NCBI GenBank assembly: GCA_018873245.2
Contig: JAEMBT020000002.1
Coordinates: forward strand, 1,556,001-1,620,000
Source of the DNA: Archegozetes longisetosus
Lineage: Eukaryota > Arthropoda > Arachnida > Sarcoptiformes > Trhypochthoniidae
DNA length: 64,000 nt
Reading direction: 5' to 3'
Of the stretch, positions 48,424 through 60,496 are shown one piece after another. The first letter of the stretch is position 1, and every line of letters starts with the position of its first letter. The translations under genes and the position numbers were made by a program. Under the pieces are notes generated by a model. The model ran no database searches and was not told where the DNA came from. It saw only the letters and a list, made by a program, of their open reading frames with translations.

Positions 48424-49186
48424 TTAACTGACAATTGAAAAGCAAATTCGAATCATTAATAGTTGTAACAATAAACCTATTATCACTTTTTTTATCTCTT
48501 AAGCAGATGTCATTTTTGATTAAAGTTGATTCACATTTTGAACGCAAACATAACTGTTGTCTAGACTATTTACGCAAAAATACTTTGAAATATACTCACA
48601 AATTGTCGATCTAAGCCTCCAATGTTCTCACAATGTTGTCGAACAATTTGTTCATTATTAGATTGCTTAATACTGTACGGACTAGTGAAATTTTATATAT
48701 TTAAATAATCACATAATGTGACTCAGTATTAGAAAACATACTTCTAGTTTTTCTATAACATTTTAACTACATAGGGATGACATTTTAATTGAAGTTATCT
48801 AAGAGACAGAATTCAAATATTAAACCATCACAAGTTATTCAAACAATATTTATATTTATTACTTCTATAAATTATTGTATGTTTATAACAAAAAGCTTGA
48901 GCTCAGTTTGGCTCTATTTTCTTTGCTAGACACTTAAGTTTTTAAATTTTTCTCATATATACCAATTCTGAAAAACTGCCACAAAATATCTCATTTGACG
49001 TCATTTATGAATGGTATGAAGAATCAAACTTTGAGCAAAAACTTTATTTAAATGTTATCACAATTTTTCGCTTCTAAAAAATTTGATTATTAATAAAATT
49101 TGCAACGACTCAAACAAGAAATTATTGAAAAATATAATTTTATAAATACATAATGCTTTTCGAGCAAGTGCTTAATTAACTTGTAT
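48424..49186. other. Intergenic between the two Myb/SANT-like genes
   Basis: No coding frame. It contains the 3' flank of paralogue B and the promoter side of paralogue A. Confidence 0.45.
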
Positions 49187-52100
49187 TTAACTGTATTGAC
49201 TGGCATCTAGAATACTTGAGGGTTTAGTTTCTATCTCTTTACCTATTGCTCTGTCAAACTTTTGACGCTTTTCATTAATTTTTCTGAAAACTTTACTGCT
49301 AAGAATAGGCTTCAGATTCAATTTGTAGATAAAATCAAACAATGGATATACAGAACATGCACTCTTATAGTCTGGACAATGAATAAGTACCTAAAAGGAA
49401 AAAATATTTAATCACTTCGCTATATATAACAATTAATGAATACTTGTTTATAATAATTGCAGACATCATTTTTAAATTTTTTTTCACACTTTTCAGCGTC
49501 GTATTCATGATAACCGATTGCTTTCATATGACTAGACATTAATTCCCAAAAGTTTTTGGCATAAATACCGACTTGAGCTGCAATCGAATAAATGACTGCT
49601 ACCATTGAATGGAAAGCTTTGATATCAGTACCACTCATTTTAGACATCCTTCTAGGAAAATGAATTTTAGTTTTGTTTTTAAGCTTAAAGTTAGCTTTTA
49701 TCACATCTTTTTGACATTTATTTAAATCTAGTAACTGTTGCTTTGAGTAACTGTCATTCAATCCTGTCAAGTTATTAGCATTTAGTTCATCATCAAGTTT
49801 AGCTTCAATTGTTTTTCCCTGTGTTGTACAAACTCTTTTATCGAACTCTTTGCGGCATTTATCTATTTTAGCGAAGGCTTTACTCTTAAGCAGGGGCTTT
49901 AGATCCAACTTGTAGAAAAACTCAAACAATGGATATGCAGAAGACGCAGCCTTATAGTCAGATGAATTAATCAGTGCCTAAATAGTTAAAAATTTTGAGT
50001 ATAATTTTGAACTTTAATTATGAAATACAAAATGAAATACCAGCTTAAAATAACCAATATTACTCGTGAAATTATTTTCACATCTAATGGCAGTGAAGTC
50101 TGAGTAACCATTTTCTACCATCTGATAAGACACTAAATTCCAAAAAGATACATTCCTGCCGAGCGAACATATAATTGAATTCATTATTTCAACCATCGAT
50201 TTCAATACTTTGATATTAGTTTTGTTCAATTTTGACGCAATTTTCACGATGTGGCTTTCTTTTAGTTGTTTGGATTTGAGTTCATTTATATTTTTTGAAG
50301 TTGAGGCACAATCAGAAGTATTATTTTGAATTTGGTTTGCATTAATATTCGCTTCAATCAATTCTTTTTCAATCGGATTCAATTGAAAATACACATTTTC
50401 CCTCTGATTATCAATAATGTAACCAAAATTTTGACGCAATTTCATAATAGTATTGAATTTTTTCTTGTTAATAAAATATTTGAAGTCAAAAGAATGAATT
50501 AACTTAAACAGTGGATAAGCTTTAGTCGCGACCTCAGAATTAGGAGCTTTTGTGAGTACCTAAAAAATCGTCATTTTCTAAAATTGACTCAATCTTTGAG
50601 CTCTCAACGTAATCTCTTAATAAATTCTTATAAATACCTTCTTATACCAGTTGATAGAACCCATAAAACTATTTCTGCATTTCTCCGCAGACCACTCTCT
50701 ATAACCACTTCTTATCATCTGGTCTGAAACTTCAATCCATGCATTATTCGAGTCCTCTTTTGAAGAATTTATCTCAAAAACACAGATCTTTTGAGTCATT
50801 ATTCCTAATAACAGTTTGTAAGCATTAATTTGAACAGAGCTGAATTTTAGAACAATATATGAATCATTTCCTAATCTCTCAACAGTTGATTCATAAACAA
50901 GTCCACAACTATGACTTTGAACTAATTTATGAATTTTACGACCGAAAAAATTAATTATTGTATTTGATTGAGAATTTGTGTCTACGCTATAACTATTAAG
51001 ACCGTATGCGTTAATAACTTTCTTCTGCTTACAGTTTTCAAGCTCGAACATTTCGCGCAATTCTTTAATATTGTTCACACTTTTAGGTCTTTTAAAATAA
51101 TTTAAGTCAAATGAATGGATTATTTCAAACAATGGATAAACTTTAGACGCGATTTCATAACTGGAGGCATTTACAAGTACCTGGAAAATATCAAGTTTTC
51201 AATGTTTTCATTACTGAACTCAATAAGTGCTCATGGAAATTTACATAAAGTATCTCTCTATACCTCTCTTAAGTACCTTTCTATACAAACTGACAGAACC
51301 GATGAAACTATCCATACATTTCTGTGGAGACCATTCACTAAAGCCGTTTCTCATCATTTCAATTGATGTTATAATCCATGAATCATTCATAGCTACTTTT
51401 GATTGATTGGCTTTAAAAAGATCAATATTTTGTGTCATTATTCGCAATAACGATTTGTATGCACTGATTTCATTATAACTAAGTTTTAGAGCTATTAATG
51501 ACAGACTTTCGAAGTTCTCAACTGTTATTTCAAATTGGAGTTGAGAGGAATTTGTATTACGACCACAATTATAGATTTGAGGACCAAAATAATTGACTAA
51601 TGACTTAGGTTTAGTAGCCGCGCCTTCGATACTATTAACCACTAGTTCTGATTTTAACAACTTAATAACTGATTTACTGCTCGAATTCTTGTCCACTTTT
51701 CCTTTAATGGCAACTTTTTTATCATTTTGTTCGAGTTCAGACGAAGGATTGATTGTGTGATCTAAACCATGAAAATTGTGGTCTTTATCTATGATACTAA
51801 TTGGGTTTGAGCTTGAATCTATGAGAGCTGCGTCTGAAATACTGTTGAGAGTACTGCGTGAAGGAATAGTAGAAATCAGTGACTCTTCTATAGACGAAGT
51901 ACTTGAAATTTTTTCATAATTATTATTAGTTTTTGGCCAAACTCTAATTCTCGATAAATTATCGACAATTTGCTTATCACTTGTTATCAAAACATATTCT
52001 TCGAAATCTGTGTCAAATATCTGTTTAAACGAGAAATTAACAGAAAAGCATCAATTTAAATAAATAGCTAACTAATGAATACCTCAAACGAATGCGTTTT

Positions 52101-52247
52101 GAGCGAAAGGTTTTGTTTAGTTTGTGTTTGTACTTTATTCAAAATAACACCAAAAGCGATATTATCCGAATTGTCTTTAATAATAATACGATGATTGAAG
52201 TGATTTAACTGAACAAAACATTTGAAGTACTTATTATTTGACACCAT
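49187..52247 (-). CDS. Large protein with four serial Myb/SANT-like modules, paralogue B
   Basis: Six minus-strand exons: 52083-52247, 51277-52020, 50638-51180, 50041-50559, 49444-49977 and 49187-49390. All are phase 0 with GT/AG junctions and introns of 53-96 bp, giving 902 residues. The N-terminus matches paralogue A. Exons 2, 3, 4 and 5 each end with one module, for example DSWIITSIEMMRNGFSEW then SPQKCMDSFIGSVSLYRK. Each following exon opens with a PLF-x(4)-H-S/K-x-D/N-L linker; exon 6 is a linker only. Module and exon boundaries coincide, so the gene grew by duplication of exon-sized units. The linkers are serine/asparagine and lysine rich. I do not recognise a named orthologue. DNA binding, or use as a chromatin or transposon-derived regulator, is inference. 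The start was chosen because it aligns with paralogue A; an alternative Met lies 15 bp upstream. Confidence 0.82.
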
Positions 52248-52699
52248 TTTAAATGAAATCAATTACAAAAGATAAAACTATTGAAATGATTAAAAACTAG
52301 TATTTTGTTATCTTTAAAGTCAATCTGATTATGAATGAAAATGAACTCCCAATTGCAAACATAACTATCGTTTAGATTACTTATTAATACACAAAAGACT
52401 GTTTTCCAAAATGGCCCTTAAAATAAGTTGTCCAATCCTCCAAACGAATGCCATAAGCATTACAACAGTTTTTAAGTAATTAATTACTAGTTTTAATAAT
52501 ATTTTGTCCAAATGTTTATTATGTTCATATTGATTTGAAGCGACTTGTTATCATTTGTGGATATATTACAAAACATATGTACCGCCGACAGATAAAAGTT
52601 GTGTATTTGTCATCACTAAAAAGATGCACAAAAGTTGATAAGCCCAAGGGCTCAACAACTCGTTCAGATTAGAGGTCAAACATGAAACCCTAAACCCGT

Positions 52700-53466
52700 C
52701 GGGAACCCAAACCCGTACATAAACAAAATTATTTTGTTTGAAAATAATTAAATGTTAATTATGAAGATAAATTTATTGGAATCAACTGCAGAATGTATTA
52801 ATATCTAAAATACACAAACTCCTGATAAAAGTATTACTAGTAATGTTAAAGTTGACTCTTCAGTAGTGATGTAAAATTTTCTTTTTGGTGAGAAACTTTC
52901 TAGAAAGTTTCTCGGGACTATTTTTCCTACGCCGTGATTATTTTGAATGCCAAGACCAAAATAAGTGATATTTTGAATAATTAAAAGTCGCTAATGTTGT
53001 ATATCACTTAAATTAAAACATAATTTTGAGCTGAGGAAATAGAAAATTTCTCATAAGAGAAATTTTGTGCGATAAAAAATTTCTAGAAAGTTTCTCGAGA
53101 TTATTTCTCCAGAAATTTTCTTTTACAACACTACTCTTCAGTCTCTAAGACTTTATTAATATTGCAGAGAAAACAGTCTCAATCAATAGAAGTTATGTTG
53201 AAGTACAGAATTATTTGGATTTAACACAGTTTTATACTAAATACTCCACTAATGCAATTTTGGCACAAAATAAACTCGAATATCTGCGTCTTTTCATAAT
53301 TTTAGTGAGTTTACTATCAATTTCTGCTACAAATTTATCTAGTGAGAGAAACCTTAGCTACGCTTGTATTGCATTAACTAATAAAATATTATCTCTTGAT
53401 CCAAGTAATGTGAGTAAATTACTATTTACAAGATCAAACTTTGATTTCTATAAAAAAAATAACTGA
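52700..53466 (+). pseudogene. hAT transposase C-terminal remnant
   Basis: 53215-53466 encodes LLSISATNLSSERNLSYACI and LDPSNVSKLLF, the hAT C-terminal dimerisation motif; the ATNLSSER portion is the family's most conserved spot. The upstream part (VQNYLDLTQFYTKYS) runs back toward 53140 but is interrupted by a MITE at 52864-53133, and the remainder is lost. No TIRs for this remnant were found. It differs from the element at 36553-40085. Confidence 0.75.
52864..53133. mobile_element. hAT-type MITE, 270 bp
   Basis: Ends TAGTGATGTAAAA and, read inward from the right, TAGTGTTGTAAAA. It is flanked by a perfect 8-bp duplication CTCTTCAG (52856-52863 and 53134-53141). Two copies of TTTCTAGAAAGTTTCTCG lie near the two ends. 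It has no coding capacity and is inserted within the hAT transposase remnant. Confidence 0.9.
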
Positions 53467-53512
53467 CAGAATACAATAATTTTATAGTAATGAATCATAG
53501 TAATGAACGCCC

Positions 53513-54328
53513 TGGTTGGCTTTTACTTCCCGTAAAGCTGTTGTAGCAATTACATTTATATATATTTGTTATCAGCATTACATGACAAGTAAAATTCCCA
53601 AGCCACACCCACCAAAATTTTCTTAAATGTCTATCTAAACATACTATTTAAGAATATGCAATCGGATTCTCAAAATTCCTTCTGTGGGCGAAGTTATGAA
53701 TTTTCAAAATTTCGATATTCCAATAGTAACTAGGACATCATTTATGTCTAGTTTTTCATGTTTACTTACTTACTATACATCAACACGTGTTTTGATTTTT
53801 TAAATAAGTGTCTTAAATTCAGTTTTCTGTGAAAATTTTGTTATTTGTGAATTTTACTCGCACTGGTTTTACTCTAAGTGTAAGTCTAATCATTTTTTTA
53901 TTTGCTATTTTATTTATTAAGATTTTTAGAAGTAAATTTAATCAGATTTGAGATTTTCAATTTAAGTACTAAATACCATAATTTTTTATTTTATAAATTT
54001 TGTAATTTTATAGTAAGTAAGTAAACATGAAAAACTAGACATAAATGATGTCCTAGTTACTATTGGAATATCGAAATTTTGAAAATTCATAACTTCGCCC
54101 ACAGAAGGAATTTTGAGAATCCGATTGCATATTTTTAAACAGTACATTTAGATAAAAATTTAAGATAAATTTGGTGGGTATGGCTAAAAATTTTTTTGGT
54201 GGGCGGAGCTTAGAAGTGGGCGGAGGTGAGTGTGGCTTGAGACTTTTTTGCTTGTCAAGTCATGCTGATAATAAATATATATATATGTAATGGTTTCCCC
54301 AGCTTCACACAAAAGTAAAAGCCAACCA
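53513..54328. mobile_element. MITE/foldback with long terminal inverted repeats
   Basis: 53513-53777 and 54010-54328 are inverted copies starting TGGTTGGCTTTTAC. The inner 150 bp are nearly identical (CAATCGGATTCTCAAAATTC and CCAATAGTAACTAGGACATC), while the outer part has insertions in the right arm. The spacer is about 230 bp. No target duplication is evident. Confidence 0.85.
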
Positions 54329-54460
54329 TGCATTTATATGCATTTATGCAGTAATAACTTTCGCCAAAATACCCCTTACTTTATGATTCGCATAAATATT
54401 CAATCAATAGTTAGTTATATCAAACCGATTAAAATATGCAATTATGCATTTTAACATTCT

Positions 54461-54755
54461 TTACTTATCAGTAAAGCATTGAAGATTATGCATTTATTCA
54501 TAAACTATGTGTGAAATACTTAAAGATTACTTTCCCTCTAAATTTATTCTTTATATCAATCCCTTTAAAGCCTATTAAGACTTTAACAGATGATTAGTCA
54601 ATGGTTGGCGTAATTTGCGTGGACCATTCCATGAATTATGTTTTTGTTTACTATGCTTTATTACTACGGCATGTGAAAAAGGAAACAAAATACTAAGATG
54701 TCTCACAAATAATTTATGAATAAATGCATAACCTTCATTGCTTTACTTATCAGTA
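54461..54755. repeat. Inverted repeat pair, about 52 bp
   Basis: 54461-54512 and 54704-54755 are inverted copies (ACTTATCAGTAAAGCA and TTATGCATTTATTCATAAA) separated by about 190 bp. Probably another small MITE, next to the previous element. Confidence 0.65.
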
Positions 54756-54799
54756 ACTTTCATTCTATGACTTATTGCTTTTCTAATGAATACCAAATG

Positions 54800-55549
54800 A
54801 ACTGACCTCAGCTACGAATAACATTATTACTCATATTGTGTTTTTTAATCACTGAGTAATGCTAAGATAGTGGACAAAAGTTTTTGACAAAGTAATTTCA
54901 TTAGATTTTCTTCAATAACTTTATTGTTAATACATCAGATGTGATGAAATTAATGTGAATCATTGCCTTCAGTTCTATAAAGCATTTGACAATGTTTTAT
55001 GCAAAAAATAATTATGGTGCAATTAAGCAAAATATGTATCGGACAAGAGTCTTTTGACTGTTTGTCAATTAATTAATTTCTTACAATTAAAATCCAGGTG
55101 CCACATTCTCAAACGATTGCAAATAATTGATTGCAAACCATCCGTTCTTACTGGTACATTTTTGTAATATTGCTAATTTTGCAAAGTTTCCAGAATGCAG
55201 CCCCAGAATGTTAACTTAAAAATTTGATAACAATTTTTCCTCAAACTAAACATTAAAATGAAATTATTTAAACTGAGTTTTACCAAAAATTTCTTATCTT
55301 TAAAATTTTATCAATCAAATTAACATTAGTTTGAATGAGAAATTTAAAAATTGCACACAGTTAAGGGCTAATTATAATTAATTTTGATTCTTGTTACGAA
55401 GTATTGAAGTACTCACCAATTAGTTTAATCAACATAAAAATCGCACAAATCGGACTACTTTTAGTTGTAGTTTAGATCATGAGTATTTGTTGGCACTTTG
55501 TTTGCTATTCAATTATATTAGTTTTCTGAGACGCAGTTTTAATAATGAT
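54800..55549. other. Intergenic, no gene recognised
   Basis: AT-rich and featureless. It lies 3' of the decayed IR gene. Confidence 0.4.
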
Positions 55550-56691
55550 CTAAGAATCTTTGTTTTTTTCTATATAAAGATGTTTATAAAGAACGAAGCT
55601 GATCGGGTCAATTATAATCTTCATTCTGTCAAAATCTTTAGCCATTTCTGACGAATCAGAGCTTATAAACTCATACATTTCAAAGTGAAACAGAACATAA
55701 ATTGGCAGTTTGTTGAACTGTGGATGAGTGCACAAGTCAATCTATTTTATCAGTTGGTTCTTTTCTCATCAATAGATCCAATAGTCTGGCTGAAAACGCA
55801 GACAATAAGACAATATTGATTAAGATCCAAATTGCAGATATAGTTCTCTCAAGATTTCCAGTTATTCTTTGAGCGAATATGTCTGACAGTGTGACAGAAA
55901 CGAATCCCCAAAAGGTATCGAAGAATATCGACAGAGTTTTTCTCTTAAAACAGAATATAAATGCAATCAAAATAAGAGATGCTACGATTAAGTAATAGCT
56001 CTTACAATCCAAGCAATTGACGAAACCAAGGAGTGGCCAATTCTCTGATTAGTAACAAAACAATTGAATTCATTTTATCAATTGAATCAATTCTTGAATA
56101 ATTATCATAACGATTATTGCAGTTTAGAAGAATTAAATGATTATCAAGTGATTAAATTTATATTGAATGAACTCACTCTTTTTGGTAATACCAAAAACAT
56201 TAGATCTTTCGAGAAATCCAACGAAACGCGAACGTTTGATCCCCACAACATCCATAGCAGAGCCCAAAATTTTTAAATATCAATATGGAAATAATAATAT
56301 ATGCGGACCTTCATTCTTAATGTTTACAGTATACATGTGAGCCATGTACAACTCTGGGTCCTTTATTTATTAGAGCATGAAGTTTAATACTATTTAAGAA
56401 GCTTTAGTTTTAGAAAAAAATCCTATTAATATGACTTTTAGAATTTAAATACTTAGCATTTACGTGAATCGCAAACAACTTTATCAATAGTACAAGAGGT
56501 CCACACCATTAGTAGCGAAGTAATGATGTATTATCAGATTGTATGACTAACTCCGTATACGTAAGAATCGGGGGCCAAATGATTGGTTGTACTTCTAATG
56601 TGAGATTAGTTGAATTATCACCCCAAAAGACTGTGTCATTGTTTGGGGTCAAAATGACACAATTTTCTACATAATAATTATCATTATTCAT
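55550..56691 (-). pseudogene. Decayed ionotropic receptor-like gene, copy 3 (different subtype)
   Basis: Minus-strand blocks appear in receptor order. 56509-56691 has LTLEVQPIIWPPILTYTEL, a first-lobe start. 56120-56270 has SAMDVVGIKRSRFVGFLE. 55737-56030 holds M1 (YYLIVASLILIAFIFCF), the pore region FFDTFWGFVSVTLSDI, and M3 with NIVLLSAFSARLLDLL. 55550-55735 continues the second lobe. One base is lost or gained after DKID (about 55737), stops interrupt 56060-56120, and no M4 was found downstream. The conserved R-x(5)-W before M3 marks it as an IR/glutamate-receptor relative that is only distantly similar to the palindrome IR. An unusual intron pattern cannot be fully excluded, but the missing M4 favours a pseudogene. 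Confidence 0.65.
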
Positions 56692-57436
56692 CGTTTATAG
56701 AATACAATTTTCTGCAATCATGAACAATCTGAATTATCATAGAGGTATCAATAATACACTCGGCGGCAAAGTCATACACTGATCCCTAATTAATCGTCGA
56801 CGCGTTTGGATACCGTAAGAAGGAGACATCAATTGTAACTTACTGAGAAACTCATTTCTTTAAGATCAATATGTCGTAAAATGAATATGACTAATTAGAT
56901 CTGAATGTGATATTTACCACAACGAAGATGACATTTTTGGACTACTAAACGCTTTGCAAATCCTAGTATTGTGTCATCTTTTTCATTAAAATGACTTAAA
57001 ATCTACAGTTAAAAATATTTCAGATAGTCATTGAATGGCTCATATCAGTAAACTCTATGTAATAAAGTTAAAATTAATTATTAACTTATTTAAATATATT
57101 ATCTCTTTTTGAGGTTTATTCAATCTATTTTTTCTTATTAAGATTGATAAATACATTTATATATTTTTTGAACAAATACCACCTCAACTAAGCTGACATA
57201 ATGTTTATCTCCTCCAGAGATATGTCGATGTGTTAACACTTGAATGCACATCAAATTATCCGATATAAAAAAGACATTAATACACATATAGACTACTTGT
57301 AAATATCACATTATAATAAATACCATTAGGTCTCATGACAAAACAAGCTACAAATTTGAGTCACCAAACCTTCGGATTTGGTCAGGAATCTGGCGAAAAA
57401 CCGAAGAATTTCGGCTAAAGAAATCAACAAGATCTG
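56692..57436. other. Intergenic, no gene recognised
   Basis: AT-rich sequence upstream of the decayed receptor; no coding or repeat structure recognised. Confidence 0.4.
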
Positions 57437-57832
57437 CAATCTGCATAAATCGATTGCAGTGAATCTACCATTTAACGATAATTAAGAAAAATGTATTTTT
57501 GGTAGAATACCAGAAGCTGAAACACATCTCCACCTAAACCATTATAGAAGGCAAGCATTTTGCAGTAACCACAATATTACCTTAACTGAGCCCTTTTGAT
57601 AACTTTTTCAAGAAATTCATTTTGGACGATAGGATATATTGATTTAAATGAATTTCCTGAAAAAGTTGTCAAAGGGGCTTAATTAAGGTAATATTGTGGT
57701 TACTGCAAAATGCTCGCCTTTTGTAACGGTTTAGTTGGAAATGTGTTTCGGCTTCTGGTATTGCACCAAAAATGCATTTTTCTTAATCGTTATTAAATGG
57801 TAGATTCATTGCAATCGATATATGCAGATTGG
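57437..57832. repeat. Snapback element, about 190-bp arms, 20-bp loop
   Basis: 57437-57626 and 57647-57832 are inverted copies, with TTTTGCAGTAACCACAATAT and ATCTACCATTTAA well conserved. The near absence of a loop would give one long hairpin in single-stranded DNA or RNA. Confidence 0.85.
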
Positions 57833-58316
57833 CTATGGTTTAATATGTTTTGCCGTCACTTCTCATCATGGGCATCTGAAGACATTCGACTTCAGCAAAT
57901 TCTCGTAATTTGACCATTTTCCCAAGGAATTAGTTTTAAATTAATATATTTTGATTTTCAAATGCTTTATTTAATTGGTATTCTGTTCTATTTAATTTTA
58001 AGAATTGTTAAATGAATTTTTTCTCTTTAATTCAGTCAAATAAAAATATTTTCTTACTTATGACCGCATCACAGAGTCACCAAATGTTTTGATTGCTTAT
58101 AACTTTACTCAAAATGTTATGCAATTCAATATCTTTATATCGTTCCAATCCTAAATTGTGACGCATTAATTTAAGACAAGTTTCGTTAAAATCGATGAGG
58201 TAATACCCTAGTTATATTCATTCAAAGAAAAGACATCGAGTCAATTAATTTTATTTCCATACTTATGAGCGGTAGCGTATGTATGTATATATATATGTTC
58301 GCCTCAATATGAGAAA

Positions 58317-58858
58317 GCTTCTACGTCAAAATGTCGCCCAAAAATGTCGCCGCAATAATGTCACCGGTAAAAAAATGTCGTCAGTATCATTTGATTCTGA
58401 CATTAAAAAATCTAGCGAGAGATTGAAAAAGAACATATTTGTGAATAGTCTCTTATCAAACCAATGTTTAAATAGTTTATAGTTAGAGAGCTTCAAATAC
58501 TAATTTTTCCATTGCCTACTTTGAATGAGCTTCCTTGCTAAGAAGACTCAGATCATACTCCGATTCATGTATTCCATTAATCATATTGTGCAAATTATTA
58601 AATTTTATTTTATTACTATAATTAAATGAAAAAATGATCTTGCTCTAATAAGATATTTTCAAAGCTATTTTACTCTTGTTAATTTTACTTGGAATGTATA
58701 TATCAAAAATCTTGAAAACGATCATTTTCGTGTAAAATTTTATATGGCAACATTTATGTACAATGACACTTTTTACTGGCGACATTTTTTACCGGGCACA
58801 TTATTTACGGCGACATTATTGCGGTGACATTTTTGGGGTGACATTTTGACGTAGGAGC
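58317..58858. mobile_element. Non-autonomous DNA transposon with GTCGCC-repeat ends
   Basis: Flanked by the perfect 8-bp duplication ATGAGAAA (58309-58316 and 58859-58866). The TIRs begin GCTTCTACGTCAAAATGTCG and GCTCCTACGTCAAAATGTCA. They continue for about 65-80 bp as tandem variants of an AAAATGTCGCC unit, repeated about four to six times at each end. The interior has one frame (58279-58482) that begins outside the element and shows no recognised domain. It shares its architecture with the palindrome element 15240-16010. Confidence 0.88.
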
Positions 58859-59160
58859 ATGAGAAATAGGTCGATCGAAGTTATTAATGATGAACAATGA
58901 AGATTAAATGGATATATAATATAGTTCTTTGTTCTAAAAAATATTTTTAGAATCAATTCATTAAGCTCTAGAAATAGTGAAAGATATAATAGTCAAGACA
59001 TAACATGAAATATCTCAAATTAGCCAAATTCAAGAAACTCAGAAAATGGAAAATTATTTCTGCATCTCGCGATATCAGATAAAATATTTTTCAATAACCA
59101 AATTTTAGTTCTCTTATACTGAGTTCTAAATTAACTATAAAAAATTTGAATTGAGTAATC

Positions 59161-60496
59161 ATGAAAATAATCAAAAGAGATATAGATCCTAACAAATGTT
59201 TACCAGAAAATATTGCAATCAAATCTGCTGCGAGTCACTTGTATTTAATTGGTTTATCTAATTTCAGAATTGGATCAAAAATCAGAAATGCGTTTCACAA
59301 TCCAGTGTTTGTATTTGTAATAAATTCAATTCAATCAATACGATTCATATTATCGCTACTGTTTTCTCATCAAAGTAGTATTATTCATACGATTATTGCA
59401 GACACGGCATATTATTTGGACTCAACGTTGCACTTGAATTCAGCGACGCTACTGTTAGCAATACTCGCACTTTTCACACACATTCATAACTACTTCAATA
59501 AGAATGAGCTCTCATTTCTCAAACCACTTCAGATGATTTCTGGTTCGACTTCTCCACGAAGTGTTGGAATTACACAAATTCAAGACACCAAGAGTCTATT
59601 GAAAATGACTAAAATTTCATTTTTCATCAGTAACTTGTTCACAATAATAGCAATGCCTTTCTTTGCGTTCACCTTTTCATTTGTATCACTATATTTGAAT
59701 CTATCTCTAATCGAGTTCATTATTTTCGGTATTCCTAACATTATTCTGTGGACACTTTATGCCTATTACTCTTACAATTTTCTTTTTTGGCAATTTAATT
59801 ATCTGTTTCTAATCTGCTATTATCTCAAATGTAAACTAAAGAGAATTAATCAAGAATTGAGTTCCAGAATCAGGAATAAGGTCCAATCAAATGATCGATT
59901 CGTGATGAGATTGATTCGATCTCTAACTTCGATATACTCTGAAATCAATGATTATGATAGCAATTATTGGTGTGTATTTCTTCTTATCATTTTCGCGACA
60001 TTTGCTTCAATAATAAATACAACGCTATATCTCGTATTATTCACTGAAATGAATCCAATACTACGAATGATGTGTTCGAGTGTCGTTATTGTTTTCTCAT
60101 CTATTCTTCAATTTGTTATAATTATTACATCTTCTGTTGCCTATGAAGCGAATAAAGCCTTTAAATTATTGTATTGTTTAGAAGCTAATAATCTGATGAG
60201 TCGTGTCTCAACCCAAAGGAAAATAAAAGTATGTTTGTATTAATCAAGATAAAATTTATATCTTATTTCAAACTAATCTTTTAGTACCAAACGCTCATTG
60301 AGAGAGTTGGGCAAGAGAGGATAGGATTTCATTGTTGGCAACTTTTTATGATGAACCACTCGAGTGGATATGAAGTATAAAATTTTTAACAAAATCTGAA
60401 TCTTTCAATATCTGTATCATTGCTTTTTATTTTTAGATCATAGCAATTACCGTCATTTTTCTTCTCAAAATAATTGAGATATCAGAGAGAATATAG
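59161..60496 (+). CDS. Gustatory-receptor-like seven-transmembrane protein
   Basis: Exons are 59161-60228, 60285-60374 and 60437-60496; junctions are GT/AG and phase 0, giving 405 residues. Multiple hydrophobic helices occur, among them about 53-70, 95-110, 152-190, 195-222 and 272-325. The region SVAYEANKAFKLLY (about 322-335), then IERVGQERIGFHCWQLFMMN in exon 2 and a last helix IIAITVIFLLKII in exon 3, follow the C-terminal pattern of arthropod gustatory receptors. These chemoreceptor channels sit in the dendritic membrane of sensory neurons. The typical insect TYhhhhhQF signature is absent; the protein ends in ISERI. The short C-terminal exons with phase 0 introns fit the family. Ligand unknown. 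The N-terminus has no signal peptide, as expected. Confidence 0.78.
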
